Virus record (IMG/VR): IMGVR_UViG_3300010343_000006
Coordinates: 1 to 41,690 of that record
From: a virus
Reading direction: 5' to 3' (one strand)
DNA: 41,690 nucleotides
This document shows, one piece after another, positions 21,834 to 28,556 of this stretch; position 1 is the stretch's first letter; each line of letters starts with the position of its first letter. The translations under genes and the position numbers were made by a program. The notes below the pieces were generated by a model that saw only the letters and a program-made list of their open reading frames with translations, was not told where the DNA came from and made no database searches.

Positions 21834-21961
21834 CCGCACCTGATGGACCGGAAGAACGTACGGCTGAGGCTGACGAACTTGACGCAGATCGCGAAGACGC
21901 CGCTGATCTCGCCCTAGAGCGCGCTGAAGATCAGATGCTGGACCCGGAATATTGGTACTAG
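21830..21961 (+). CDS. small acidic protein, 43 aa
   Basis: ATG 21830, with AGGAAATGTGCC upstream. Reads MTAPDGPEERTAEADELDADREDAA then LALERAEDQMLDPEYWY. Highly acidic and likely helical. Acidic mimics of DNA occur among anti-restriction proteins, but nothing more supports that here. Confidence 0.5.
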   Translation: MTAPDGPEERTAEADELDADREDAADLALERAEDQMLDPEYWY

Positions 21962-21969
21962 GAGTGACA

Positions 21970-22155
21970 ATGGCGAAAACTAGCGCGGAATTATTGGAGC
22001 AGGCTCGAAGCATTGCAAACCATCCTTTCTCGACTGCCGAGAATCGCAGCACAGCCATTCAAGTAGCCTACGATCTAGGCTTTGCTGATGGCAAGCTCGA
22101 AGGCGGCAAACAGATGGGCGAGGATTTGACTCAAGCTTTGGCGAAAGTCTCATGA
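21970..22155 (+). CDS. hypothetical protein, 61 aa
   Basis: AGGAG before ATG 21970. MAKTSAELLEQARSIANHPFSTAENRSTAIQVAYDLGFADGKLEGG: two helices and a GFADGK turn. Soluble, unknown. Confidence 0.55.
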   Translation: MAKTSAELLEQARSIANHPFSTAENRSTAIQVAYDLGFADGKLEGGKQMGEDLTQALAKVS

Positions 22156-22328
22156 CCTTCTCCACCGGTATGGCCTGGGTGATGGTGGGGCTAATATTTT
22201 GCTGCGTGCTGATCGTGCTGGTGGCGGGCTTGAGGCCGAACAAGCGCGATTGGAAGAAGTTCGAGAGGCCGGTGCCTGACTCGCGATGCTCTATCTCGGC
22301 GTTCAATCGGATCAGAGATCAGCGATGA
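22152..22328 (+). CDS. small membrane protein, 58 aa
   Basis: ATG 22152 overlaps the previous TGA. MTFSTGMAWVMVGLIFCCVLIVLVAGL is one transmembrane helix, followed by a basic tail RPNKRDWKKFERP, N-out/C-in by the positive-inside rule. Overlaps the next ATG. Unknown role. Confidence 0.6.
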   Translation: MTFSTGMAWVMVGLIFCCVLIVLVAGLRPNKRDWKKFERPVPDSRCSISAFNRIRDQR

Positions 22329-22600
22329 ACTGCAAACCGGGTGAGATGGCAATGGTAATCCGCGGCCGTCCAGAGAACATTGGAAAAGTGGTTACCGTTC
22401 TGCGCCTAGCTGATATGCGGATAAATCGTTTGGATGAAAAGGTGGGGCCATTCTGGGTTATTGATCGAGATCTCATGCATCAATGGGAATTTAGCAAAAG
22501 ACTCACAATGCGGCCATTCTGCGCGGATTGCAAATTGATGCCTATACACCCACTTGATGATGAGACCATCCTGGAAACTACATCGCTGGAAATTCCATGA
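22325..22600 (+). CDS. conserved phage protein, 91 aa
   Basis: ATG 22325. MNCKPGEMAMVIRGRPENIGKVVTVLR is a recurring N-terminal motif (MNCKPGDLAxV) in small phage proteins, followed by FWVIDRDL and FCADCKLMPIHP. CADC could contribute to metal binding. Function not known. Confidence 0.65.
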   Translation: MNCKPGEMAMVIRGRPENIGKVVTVLRLADMRINRLDEKVGPFWVIDRDLMHQWEFSKRLTMRPFCADCKLMPIHPLDDETILETTSLEIP

Positions 22601-22797
22601 ACCCATCGCACACTGTTCGATTGCTGCAAGCGTCATGCGATCTGATCGAAAAGGACCAGCGCATCGCCGACTTAGAACGCCAAATCCTCTCGCTCAAGCG
22701 CCTCCTGGGACTGCGCAGATTGGCGGAGGACTTGAAAATGGACGAAATCAACGCCGCAGATAGCGATTGTGGCTTATTGAGGAGACAAACAGAATGA
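22597..22797 (+). CDS. coiled-coil small protein, 66 aa
   Basis: ATG 22597. MNPSHTVRLLQASCDLIEKDQRIADLERQILSLKRLLGLRRLAEDLKMDE is one long amphipathic helix. The last codons contain the GAGGAG ribosome site of ERF. Probably a coiled-coil partner. Confidence 0.55.
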   Translation: MNPSHTVRLLQASCDLIEKDQRIADLERQILSLKRLLGLRRLAEDLKMDEINAADSDCGLLRRQTE

Positions 22798-23573
22798 ACC
22801 GCAGCGAGAATATCACCGAATTGGTCACTGCTCTGGCCATTGCGCAAGGGCAGATCACCGGAGCTCTCAAGGACTCCGATAACCCGTTCTTCTCATCGAA
22901 GTATGCGGACCTCGCTTCCTGTTGGGATGTGGCCCGCAAACCTCTGTCAGAGAACGGTCTATCGGTCGTGCAAACGACGGAACGCGGCAAAGCGGTGACC
23001 ATCGAGTGGGAAACGAAGAACGAGAAAACCGGCGAAGTGACGGCCTACAAGGTCGATACCGAGGAACTGGTTGTGGTCACGACTCTGTTCCACTCCTCTG
23101 GTCAATGGATCTCGAGCGAACTTCCGATGATCCCTCGCGATGCCTCTCCGCAAGGCATGGGATCTGCTCTGACCTATGGAAGGCGTTATGGGCTGTGTCC
23201 GCTGATTGGGATTGCCCAGGTCGATGATGACGGTAACCAGGCTTCCGGCCGAAACCCTGGATTGAGCCAACCCCATAGCCCAAGGGGCGATTTGGGTAAA
23301 AGCGTTCCAGTCGATAAGGCCCGCGCGACAGCACTTGAGATGATTGCCATTATCTCGAAAGCCGCCGTTGACGGGGACCACGACGAACGGCAGAAAGCCC
23401 TCTCAGCCCTCGATTACCATGACCGGGTACTGGTGAAGGACGAGGATTTGTATGTGGCAGCTTCCGGTCAAATGGATGCTGCAAAGCGCAACGCCTGGAA
23501 AGCGCTCATTAGCTTGGCCCGCAATGCGCAGAAAGCAGATCGGGCGATTGACAACGCAGGACGCAAGTTTTGA
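22794..23573 (+). CDS. erf: ERF-family single-strand annealing protein, 259 aa
   Basis: ATG 22794 with GAGGAG. SSAP of the ERF type: LVTALAIAQGQITGALKDSDNPFFSSKYADL at the N-terminus and the hallmark PQGMGSALTYGRRYGLCPLIGIAQVDDDGNQA. It anneals homologous single strands and aids recombination, genome circularisation or end repair. The C-terminal third (residues 170-259) is helical and basic and may bind SSB or DNA. It is the only clear replication/recombination protein of the early arm. Confidence 0.92.
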   Translation: MNRSENITELVTALAIAQGQITGALKDSDNPFFSSKYADLASCWDVARKPLSENGLSVVQTTERGKAVTIEWETKNEKTGEVTAYKVDTEELVVVTTLFHSSGQWISSELPMIPRDASPQGMGSALTYGRRYGLCPLIGIAQVDDDGNQASGRNPGLSQPHSPRGDLGKSVPVDKARATALEMIAIISKAAVDGDHDERQKALSALDYHDRVLVKDEDLYVAASGQMDAAKRNAWKALISLARNAQKADRAIDNAGRKF

Positions 23574-23599
23574 TCGACGCCCTTAAAATGGAGGCAGCG

Positions 23600-23884
23600 A
23601 TGGATTTCCTAGCGGAGACTGATATCCGCTTTGCGGAGGCCAAAACGCGCCTTATGCAGACTGAAATCCTCTGCAAGCGTGTCAGAGCGCGGGTGTATAT
23701 CACCCAGGAAGGGGGCGTAGAGGCCCGCAAGGCCGCCGCAGAAGCCCACGGGGACGTGATCGACGCGGATAAGGACTACGTGGCGGCTACCTTGGATTTC
23801 GAGACCTTGAAGGCCCGTAGGAGCCGTGCGGAGATCGTGATTGATGTATGGCGTTCGATCGAGGCGAGCCGGAGGAAGGCGTGA
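23600..23884 (+). CDS. ERF-associated conserved protein, 94 aa
   Basis: Start at ATG 23600 is chosen for GGAGG five bases upstream; a TTG at 23570 overlapping the ERF stop is an alternative. MDFLAETDIRFAEAKTRLM..., GGVEARKAAAEAH and ALDFETLKARRSRAEIVIDVWRSIEASRRK match a small helical family encoded beside recombinases in phages. Likely works with ERF; biochemical role unknown. Confidence 0.75.
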   Translation: MDFLAETDIRFAEAKTRLMQTEILCKRVRARVYITQEGGVEARKAAAEAHGDVIDADKDYVAATLDFETLKARRSRAEIVIDVWRSIEASRRKA

Positions 23885-24198
23885 ACCTACGTAAGCTAGC
23901 CCGAGGCATGGACTGTACCATTAGGGTGCCCGAAGTATGTAACTCCAACCCCGAAACGACTGTCGGCTGTCACTATCGCCTAGCGGGGATGTGTGGGGTG
24001 AGCATGAAACCTGATGACCTTTTCTTAGCCTGGGGCTGTGATGCGTGTCATGCGGCGGTCGATGGACGGACCAAGACCAAGTACGCGCATAGCCTGTTGA
24101 GACTGTGGCACGCCGAAGGAGTGCTGAGGACTCAAGCGGAATTGCTGAAACGGGGTGTGATTTCAGTTCGAAAGGCCCCCACTCTTGGTGCGGGTTAA
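23881..24198 (+). CDS. YbcO/DUF1364-like HNH nuclease, 105 aa
   Basis: GTG 23881 overlaps the previous TGA. CTIRVPEVCNSNPETTVGCHYRLAG and WGCDACHAAVDGR give the DUF1364 signature: cysteines near 12, 20 and 30, His 31, CxxCH at 53-57. Family members are small metal-dependent nucleases in lambdoid early regions. Probably processes recombination intermediates. Last gene of the rightward early operon. Confidence 0.75.
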   Translation: MNLRKLARGMDCTIRVPEVCNSNPETTVGCHYRLAGMCGVSMKPDDLFLAWGCDACHAAVDGRTKTKYAHSLLRLWHAEGVLRTQAELLKRGVISVRKAPTLGAG

Positions 24199-24313
24199 TG
24201 AGATGCTGTCAGGTGGAAAAAGACTGTGAGTAAATGAATTAACCCAAAGGGGGCTACCCACTAGTTATGAATCCATAAATGGAACTGTGTGGACTAACGC
24301 CCCCATCTTTAAG
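24199..24313. other. intergenic region with a long imperfect stem
   Basis: AACCC-AAA-GGGGGC (24241-24254) can pair with GCCCCC-atc-TTT-aa-GGGTT (24299-24317). Inside the loop TTATG/CATAA forms another hairpin. It could be the terminator of the ERF operon or the upper part of the structured leader that follows. No U-run is seen after the stem. Confidence 0.45.
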
Positions 24314-24409
24314 GGTTTCCCCTAACGTATTTGCAGGTCGCAGAATGTTTGTCAGAGGCACATAGTTCTATCACACCGACTCGCCAACCAGGTGTCTAAA
24401 TAGGTCGGC
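24314..24409 (+). repeat. leader element copy B (diverged repeat of 2270-2368)
   Basis: GGTTTCCCCTAACGT at 24314-24328 is identical to copy A. The closing block 24374-24409 differs from copy A at three of 36 positions (G to C, G to A, C to T). The middle 45 bases share only CAGG, GCA, GTTTG and GGCACA. GGCAC here pairs with GTGTC. It lies 22 bases upstream of the ATG of a rightward gene, as copy A lies 15 upstream of its own. Confidence 0.6.
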
Positions 24410-24431
24410 GAAATAGAAAATGGAGAAGATT

Positions 24432-24545
24432 ATGAGCAATAAGATAAAACCACAAAAGAACCAAGGTAAGCAGCGCGTGAAGCATGGGCGAAAATTTCAT
24501 AGCCATCCATTACCAGTGACACAACCTGCAAAGGAAACAAAATGA
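24432..24545 (+). CDS. very basic small protein, 37 aa
   Basis: ATG 24432 preceded by TGGAGAAG. MSNKIKPQKNQGKQRVKHGRKFHSHP: no acidic residue until near the end, 10 Lys/Arg in the first 21. Likely nucleic-acid or ribosome binding. First gene after leader copy B. Overlaps next ATG (ATGA). Confidence 0.55.
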   Translation: MSNKIKPQKNQGKQRVKHGRKFHSHPLPVTQPAKETK

Positions 24546-24727
24546 GCGAGAAGCTAGTCGCCATGACATTCGAGGAAGCGAGTCGCTGGATTGCATCTCA
24601 GGAGCGGCGCATCGAGCAGTTGGAAGCGGCGCTACGCAAGATTCGCAAAGGCTACAACCCACATACGCTGTTCGGGGAAATCGATGCCGTGTTGGCACAG
24701 TCGGGTGACACAGATGTCGAAACCTAG
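24542..24727 (+). CDS. small helical protein, 61 aa
   Basis: MSEKLVAMTFEEASRWIASQERRIEQLEAALRKIRKGY is a coiled coil, followed by NPHTLFGEIDAVLAQSG. Common type in phage early regions. Unknown partner. Confidence 0.55.
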   Translation: MSEKLVAMTFEEASRWIASQERRIEQLEAALRKIRKGYNPHTLFGEIDAVLAQSGDTDVET

Positions 24728-24869
24728 ACTGATCGAGATCGCAGACTCCTGGACGCTAAACCCGCTATCTGCTCTTACTTCTTGTCTTTGCTCTCGCTTT
24801 TGCGGATATAGACCCCAGGGTGTGGATCAGGTGAAAGCCGGTATTAAAGCCGATGGAAGTGTCAAATGA
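24714..24869 (+). CDS. small protein, 51 aa
   Basis: ATG 24714 overlaps the previous gene by 14 bases and its stop overlaps the next ATG (ATGA). MSKPRLIEIADSWTLNPLSALTSCLCSRFCGYRPQGVDQVKAG: three clustered cysteines. Weak ribosome site GGTGA. Moderately supported. Confidence 0.45.
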   Translation: MSKPRLIEIADSWTLNPLSALTSCLCSRFCGYRPQGVDQVKAGIKADGSVK

Positions 24870-25099
24870 GCAGAAGTGCGAAACTGACAGCCGAAGTGCG
24901 CCGCATCGCCGACATAATCGGCAAGCGCCCGGTGTTGGGCCATTGGCCACACATGCAGGCTGGCAAGGATGTGCAGATACTCCTACTCGCTGCGAATTTC
25001 ATGGAGTCTCTTGATCGGGAGATCACCCAGGTCGCGGCGCTCGGACACAAGTTGCTTGCCGACGCCGGGTCTCAAGCCGATGGAGGGGGAAAGTCATGA
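24866..25099 (+). CDS. small helical protein, 77 aa
   Basis: MSRSAKLTAEVRRIADIIGKRPVLGHWPHMQAGKDVQILLLAANFMESLDREITQVAALGHKLLADAG: helical throughout, HWPH turn in the middle. Ends DGGGKS, encoded by GGAGGGGGAAAG, the ribosome site of the next gene. Confidence 0.55.
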   Translation: MSRSAKLTAEVRRIADIIGKRPVLGHWPHMQAGKDVQILLLAANFMESLDREITQVAALGHKLLADAGSQADGGGKS

Positions 25100-25386
25100 C
25101 CTATACGGTTCGCATTACCGGCCCTGGAATTGATCATACTGCACTGATCACGGGTGCCGAGGACGTTGAGGCGGCACGCGCTGTTCTCGACAAGATTGAG
25201 CGCGAGTTCGATGGGAAAACGATCACGCGTGACATTGATCCTGTGACGATAGCCCGCTGCCCGCGTTGTGGATCGCTTCCACGCCCTACTTTAATGGGGC
25301 GCACGATATGCGTCCATTGCGGAGGTCTGGATGTGTCGCAACCGCTTCCGTCACATTCCAGCGGAGGGGGAGAGCATGGAGCATAG
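25096..25386 (+). CDS. zinc-ribbon protein, 96 aa
   Basis: ATG 25096 overlaps TGA. Residues 1-50 are mixed alpha/beta (MTYTVRITGPGIDHTALITGAEDVEAARAVLDKIE). Residues about 55-77 have CPRCGSLPRPTLMGRTICVHCG, a clean CxxC-x15-CxxC ribbon. Ends SSGGGEHGA. Last rightward gene; its stop is four bases from the convergent stop at 25390. Confidence 0.65.
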   Translation: MTYTVRITGPGIDHTALITGAEDVEAARAVLDKIEREFDGKTITRDIDPVTIARCPRCGSLPRPTLMGRTICVHCGGLDVSQPLPSHSSGGGEHGA

Positions 25387-25389
25387 GAA

Positions 25390-26325
25390 TCAATTGACCG
25401 TGTATCTCACATCCGCGATGTACCAGATGTTCCCGGCACCCAAGGTTGGATTGTTTCCCGATGAGTTAATCTGATCTTGGATACCTTGCTTCATAATGAC
25501 GAGGCTGCCGGTCGGTAAGTTCACCCCGCCGCTATGCAGAGGAATCTTACACACGCTCCACACTCCGGGAGCAGGCGCGGGAGAGCAGTTCGAGCCGCTC
25601 AACGTGACACTCAGTGTTCCTGGGACTGGCTGATCTGAAGCAGTTGCGGTGTTGGGAATGAACGGCTGACCCAAGAGCCATACTTGCCCCGCTCGAGTAG
25701 CCGCCAACGTCACGACTACGTAATTGTATCCAGCGAGGTTCAGGTAATTGGGCGACGGGAATGGATTCAGCCACCCTCCACCCCCTCCCGCGGGAACGTT
25801 ACTGCACTTCTGAGTGGTTGCCGTGACAGCCGAGGTACAGGCTGACATCTGCCACGCTGCCTTACCGGCATAAGTGATTGGACCGGCTTGGCTGATATTG
25901 CCGTAGTCCCAGTTGACGGTGGTGCTTGCGAGAATGTTCACCCCGCCGGTAGTTACGACTGCATCAGCCAGCGTATTGGTGACACACGATCCAGCAGGTG
26001 CTGAGGTGGGGCTTACCTGGGGTGTCCAACAGGCAGGATAGGCCGCAGCCACATAGCTCGTGGTCTGTACCCAAGACCCCGTGGAGCCGCTAGGACAGGC
26101 GATCGTTGCGGTAGTGGGATTGGGCTGGGGTATCGTGCAAGTCGGCGCAGGGACCGGGATGGTGACCGGAGAGACGCCCCCTGTGATAGTTACCGTTGTG
26201 GCCGTGACCGTAACCGTCAGAGGCGGCGATGACACTGCGGCTGGAGCGACGGGAGCGGGGGTTACAGTGGTCTGCGCTGCGGCAGAGGCAGAGGCAGATA
26301 AGAAACACAGAAGAAATGCTTTCAT
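25390..26325 (-). CDS. secreted protein with signal peptide, 311 aa
   Basis: I chose ATG 26325 (ATGA overlap) because it gives a signal peptide MKAFLLCFLSASASAAAQ. The mature part is Thr/Ala/Pro-rich (VTPAPVAPAAVSSPPLTVTVTATTVTITGG) and then has a beta-sandwich-like region with ANYPACWTPQ-type and GKAAWQMSACT, CKIPL and GNIWYIADVRYTV strands, and an even number of cysteines. Such a protein is exported during infection or carried in the virion. Function unknown; it ends the leftward late operon. Confidence 0.6.
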   Translation of the reverse strand: MKAFLLCFLSASASAAAQTTVTPAPVAPAAVSSPPLTVTVTATTVTITGGVSPVTIPVPAPTCTIPQPNPTTATIACPSGSTGSWVQTTSYVAAAYPACWTPQVSPTSAPAGSCVTNTLADAVVTTGGVNILASTTVNWDYGNISQAGPITYAGKAAWQMSACTSAVTATTQKCSNVPAGGGGGWLNPFPSPNYLNLAGYNYVVVTLAATRAGQVWLLGQPFIPNTATASDQPVPGTLSVTLSGSNCSPAPAPGVWSVCKIPLHSGGVNLPTGSLVIMKQGIQDQINSSGNNPTLGAGNIWYIADVRYTVN

Positions 26326-26582
26326 GATAGATAGCCTACAGGGATACCCGCTGTGGTTCCAAATGAATTGGCCTCCAGCGTTCCGCATTGGGGCGCGATT
26401 CCCACGCCGGTTCCACAGATCGTTTGTCCCCAATGCGCCGGATACCAGTGAGGGATATAGGGATGAGGGTAGGGAGCAGCAGGCTGAACATAGATCGGCT
26501 GATATACCGGAACGAAGACAGGACGCGCTTCAAGTTCCCGAATGCGCTTCTCCAATTCCTCTATCTTGTCTTTGGTTTTCAT
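26322..26582 (-). CDS. coiled-coil plus Pro/Tyr-rich protein, 86 aa
   Basis: ATG 26582 overlaps the previous TGA. First 20 residues MKTKDKIEELEKRIRELEAR form a coiled coil. The rest is Pro/Tyr-rich (VYQPIYVQPAAPYPHPYIPHWYPAHW), probably extended. It could be a scaffold for the neighbouring exported proteins. Confidence 0.55.
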   Translation of the reverse strand: MKTKDKIEELEKRIRELEARPVFVPVYQPIYVQPAAPYPHPYIPHWYPAHWGQTICGTGVGIAPQCGTLEANSFGTTAGIPVGYLS

Positions 26583-27067
26583 AGAACTTTCGCCCCGAGG
26601 GCGCTCCAGATACAGGCAGCGCCCGTGGGGGTGAATTTGTTGGTGGGGAGGTACAAAGAGGGACAAAGACCCGCTTTCTCGGTTGCGGCCAAAAGTAATT
26701 CGTCACAAAACCAGGCTTCATCGTCTCGCCAGTCTCGATCCGTGAAGAACGCGACGATCGCGAGCTTATCGTAGGGCTTGTGCAATTGTTCCTTGGCGAA
26801 GTTCAGGAAGACGTTTTCTTGATCTGGAGTTGAAGCAAGCTGGAATACGTCACGGCGGATCCAGTTCTTGTTCCCATACCCCCAAGGCCTGATCTGTACC
26901 CCTGTCTGGCCATTCACGGGATAGTCGGTCCTAGCCCCCAATAGATCACCGGTAGGCAGCACGATATCGACGTGGGAGTAGCCCAACGCCTTTGTGCCCC
27001 CGCCGCCTAATTGGATCAGGGCGGAAGAAAACCCTCTCGCAAGAACGAATTGCGCTCGGACCGTCAC
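26579..27067 (-). CDS. YiiX/NlpC-P60-like cysteine hydrolase, 162 aa
   Basis: Circularly permuted papain-like family. His 32 in GYSHVDIVLPTG, and the nucleophile Cys 121 in WFCDELL followed by Glu 123. Between them GVQIRPWGYG, then QLHKPYDKLAIVAFFTDRDWRDD. Such enzymes cleave amide bonds in peptidoglycan or lipid substrates. The family includes phage lysis-region members. GTG 27067 overlaps the previous TGA. Confidence 0.7.
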   Translation of the reverse strand: MTVRAQFVLARGFSSALIQLGGGGTKALGYSHVDIVLPTGDLLGARTDYPVNGQTGVQIRPWGYGNKNWIRRDVFQLASTPDQENVFLNFAKEQLHKPYDKLAIVAFFTDRDWRDDEAWFCDELLLAATEKAGLCPSLYLPTNKFTPTGAACIWSALGAKVL

Positions 27068-27324
27068 GCAGCAGGCGTCTTCTGAGCCGCCACCACTGCC
27101 GCGAGCTTTGCTTGCAACGCAGTGATAATCTGCTGAATCCCGGTCAGTTCAAGGCTCGGTGCCGCGGCCATCAAGGCCCCGGTGAGCTGCACCCAATATC
27201 CGGGCTCACCCAGCGGATTAGCCTTCACGTTCACTAGGAAGGTCTCCAGCGGCCCTGCAACTGCCCCCAGTAGATCGCCCTCCAAAATGGTCAAAATCGT
27301 CTGTTGTGTCACTGTCGAGGCCAT
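27064..27324 (-). CDS. small protein from internal start, 86 aa
   Basis: ATG 27324, with AGGAG eight bases upstream, in the same frame as the lysin. MASTVTQQTILTILEGDLLGAVAGPLETFLVNVKANPLGEPGYW then helices PSLELTGIQQIITALQAKLAAVVAAQ. It is probably made independently of the lysin. It resembles small lysis-cassette proteins of unknown role. Confidence 0.55.
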   Translation of the reverse strand: MASTVTQQTILTILEGDLLGAVAGPLETFLVNVKANPLGEPGYWVQLTGALMAAAPSLELTGIQQIITALQAKLAAVVAAQKTPAA

Positions 27325-27897
27325 AGAATTAACTCCTGGGTTTACCGTCTGGAATGAGATAGCTGGCAATGAAGGTGCAGAGGGCGCCGAAGGCGAGACT
27401 GATGGTGATGGGATCGACGCCTTTCGGGTAAAAGGGGATGATAAACGGGACCACAAGGACTGCGACGGTACCGCCGATGGTGTTACCGCCGACGATGGAC
27501 TGGCTGGGGACCCAGTTGGTTTTGGGGATTTGATTGAGGGGGTCCATGATTCTCCTACCTTAATCGCTACTGACATCGGTGTCTGTGCAAGGCAGTTTAA
27601 GCCTTTACAGATGAATTGTAGATAGGCAGCCGAATCATTCTCACTCGGTGGGGCGAATTGATACACCGCTTGTTGGACGGTTAGGCCTCGTTGCGCGTAT
27701 AGACCCAGTTGCCGATCAAGCGCAGCCCACCCTTCTGCTACCGTCTTGAACGAACCTATTCCGTCAGGGTTTCCGGGTTCGTGACTAGCCCCAGGAGCAT
27801 GCCTCAGATCGCCAGGATTGTTCAACCGGGTAGGCATATCGCCCGCTATCCCGAAGCCTTCGCGCTGGGCAAACAGACGTGCAGCTAGGGTGGTCAT
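27064..27897 (-). CDS. muramidase-like lysin with C-terminal extension, 277 aa open frame
   Basis: N-terminal catalytic part residues 1-118: AQREGFGIAGDMPTRLNNPGDLRHAPG, with Glu 13 the likely catalytic acid, then DGIGSFKTVAEGWAALDRQLGLY and VYQFAPPSENDSAAYL, typical of phage lytic glycosidases. The frame stays open for 159 more codons: a Ser/Pro-rich stretch that is the other-frame reading of the holin gene, then the 86-aa frame at 27064-27324. Whether the lysin really extends is uncertain; its usual end would be near residue 118. Confidence 0.65.
   Translation of the reverse strand: MTTLAARLFAQREGFGIAGDMPTRLNNPGDLRHAPGASHEPGNPDGIGSFKTVAEGWAALDRQLGLYAQRGLTVQQAVYQFAPPSENDSAAYLQFICKGLNCLAQTPMSVAIKVGESWTPSIKSPKPTGSPASPSSAVTPSAVPSQSLWSRLSSPFTRKASIPSPSVSPSAPSAPSLPAISFQTVNPGVNSMASTVTQQTILTILEGDLLGAVAGPLETFLVNVKANPLGEPGYWVQLTGALMAAAPSLELTGIQQIITALQAKLAAVVAAQKTPAA
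27329..27547 (-). CDS. putative holin, 72 aa
   Basis: ATG 27547 with GTAGGAGA ribosome site. Two hydrophobic segments: GGTVAVLVVPFIIPF and ITISLAFGALCTFIASYLI, with short polar loop YPKGVDP and tail DGKPRS, the plan of small phage holins. It lies wholly inside the open lysin frame, in another frame. It would form membrane lesions letting the lysin reach the wall. Confidence 0.65.
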   Translation of the reverse strand: MDPLNQIPKTNWVPSQSIVGGNTIGGTVAVLVVPFIIPFYPKGVDPITISLAFGALCTFIASYLIPDGKPRS

Positions 27898-28064
27898 TTC
27901 CTAAAGAACTCTACAGCCGCCGTCAGTAAAGACACAATCAAAGCGACCATGCTGATCATCTCGGCTTTGCTTTTGTTCAAAGCAGCTAACGCTAAAGCAG
28001 CACGTTTGTCCTGCTCCTCGATCAGCTTCTCTAGGTGCTCGCGTAACGGAACCTCCTCAGACAC
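27894..28064 (-). CDS. coiled-coil membrane protein, 56 aa
   Basis: GTG start at 28064 is preferred to a longer frame because of context. VSEEVPLREHLEKLIEEQDKRAALALAALNKSKAEM (amphipathic), then a C-terminal transmembrane helix MVALIVSLLTAAVEFFRK. Pattern as in XhlA-like lysis accessory proteins. Its stop overlaps the lysin ATG. Confidence 0.5.
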   Translation of the reverse strand: MSEEVPLREHLEKLIEEQDKRAALALAALNKSKAEMISMVALIVSLLTAAVEFFRK

Positions 28065-28254
28065 AATTACAGAGTGCCCACGAATATACAGCCGCCGCAG
28101 CAAACTTCGCCTGCGTGTCCCAAGTCGAAGGGTCCTCGTTGATAAATGGCGCGATCCATGCCTGTAGATAGGATGGCAGTTGACCGCTCACCAAAGGATT
28201 CGTGAGAGTCGTTTGAGTACTCGAAAGGATAATATGTCCGCCGCCGCCGCTAAT
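28057..28254 (-). CDS. small protein with probable AUU start, 65 aa
   Basis: The frame ISGGGGHIILSSTQTTLTNP, LPSYLQAWIAPFINEDPSTWDTQAKFAAAAVYSWALCNCV has no ATG, GTG or TTG in its first 20 codons. GGAGAAGG sits three bases before ATT at 28254, the only initiation codon at correct spacing. The protein looks like a phage structural or lysis-region small protein, with a W-rich helix. An AUU start is rare and otherwise known from infC. Confidence 0.45.
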   Translation of the reverse strand: MSGGGGHIILSSTQTTLTNPLVSGQLPSYLQAWIAPFINEDPSTWDTQAKFAAAAVYSWALCNCV

Positions 28255-28265
28255 GGTCCTTCTCC

Positions 28266-28556
28266 CTAGCGTTTACAACCCATAAACGCGGTGATGAGTT
28301 TATCGTGCATTGCCACTTCACCCTTCAAGTCCGCGAAACCTCGGGATTTGAAGTCATCCAAATCGTACTGCTTCAATCGCTGCTCCTTCGCATCATTGTT
28401 GATTGCCCAGAAACAGCCGATGTTGGTCAAGATACTGAGCGCGAGCAAGGTGCCTAGAATATACCCCTTGGATCTATCGTTGACGACCGCCTTGGCACTC
28501 GAAGTACTACCGGACTCCGTGTAGATCGATTCATCAACTTGAATAGCCTCAGTCAT
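28266..28556 (-). CDS. single-span membrane protein, 96 aa
   Basis: ATG 28556 lies inside the end of the preceding gene (8 bases). MTEAIQVDESIYTESG, a transmembrane helix YILGTLLALSILTNIGCFWAI, then a charged periplasmic tail KEQRLKQYDLDDFKSRGFADLKGEVAMHDKLI. Adjacent to the similar 87-aa membrane protein. Might act in lysis or membrane modification. Confidence 0.6.
   Translation of the reverse strand: MTEAIQVDESIYTESGSTSSAKAVVNDRSKGYILGTLLALSILTNIGCFWAINNDAKEQRLKQYDLDDFKSRGFADLKGEVAMHDKLITAFMGCKR

Noticed and set aside
25376-25474. 32-codon plus-strand frame after the zinc-ribbon gene with a strong GGAGGGGGA ribosome site
   Set aside because: It lies almost wholly antisense to the 3' end of the secreted-protein gene and has no recognisable content; probably chance.
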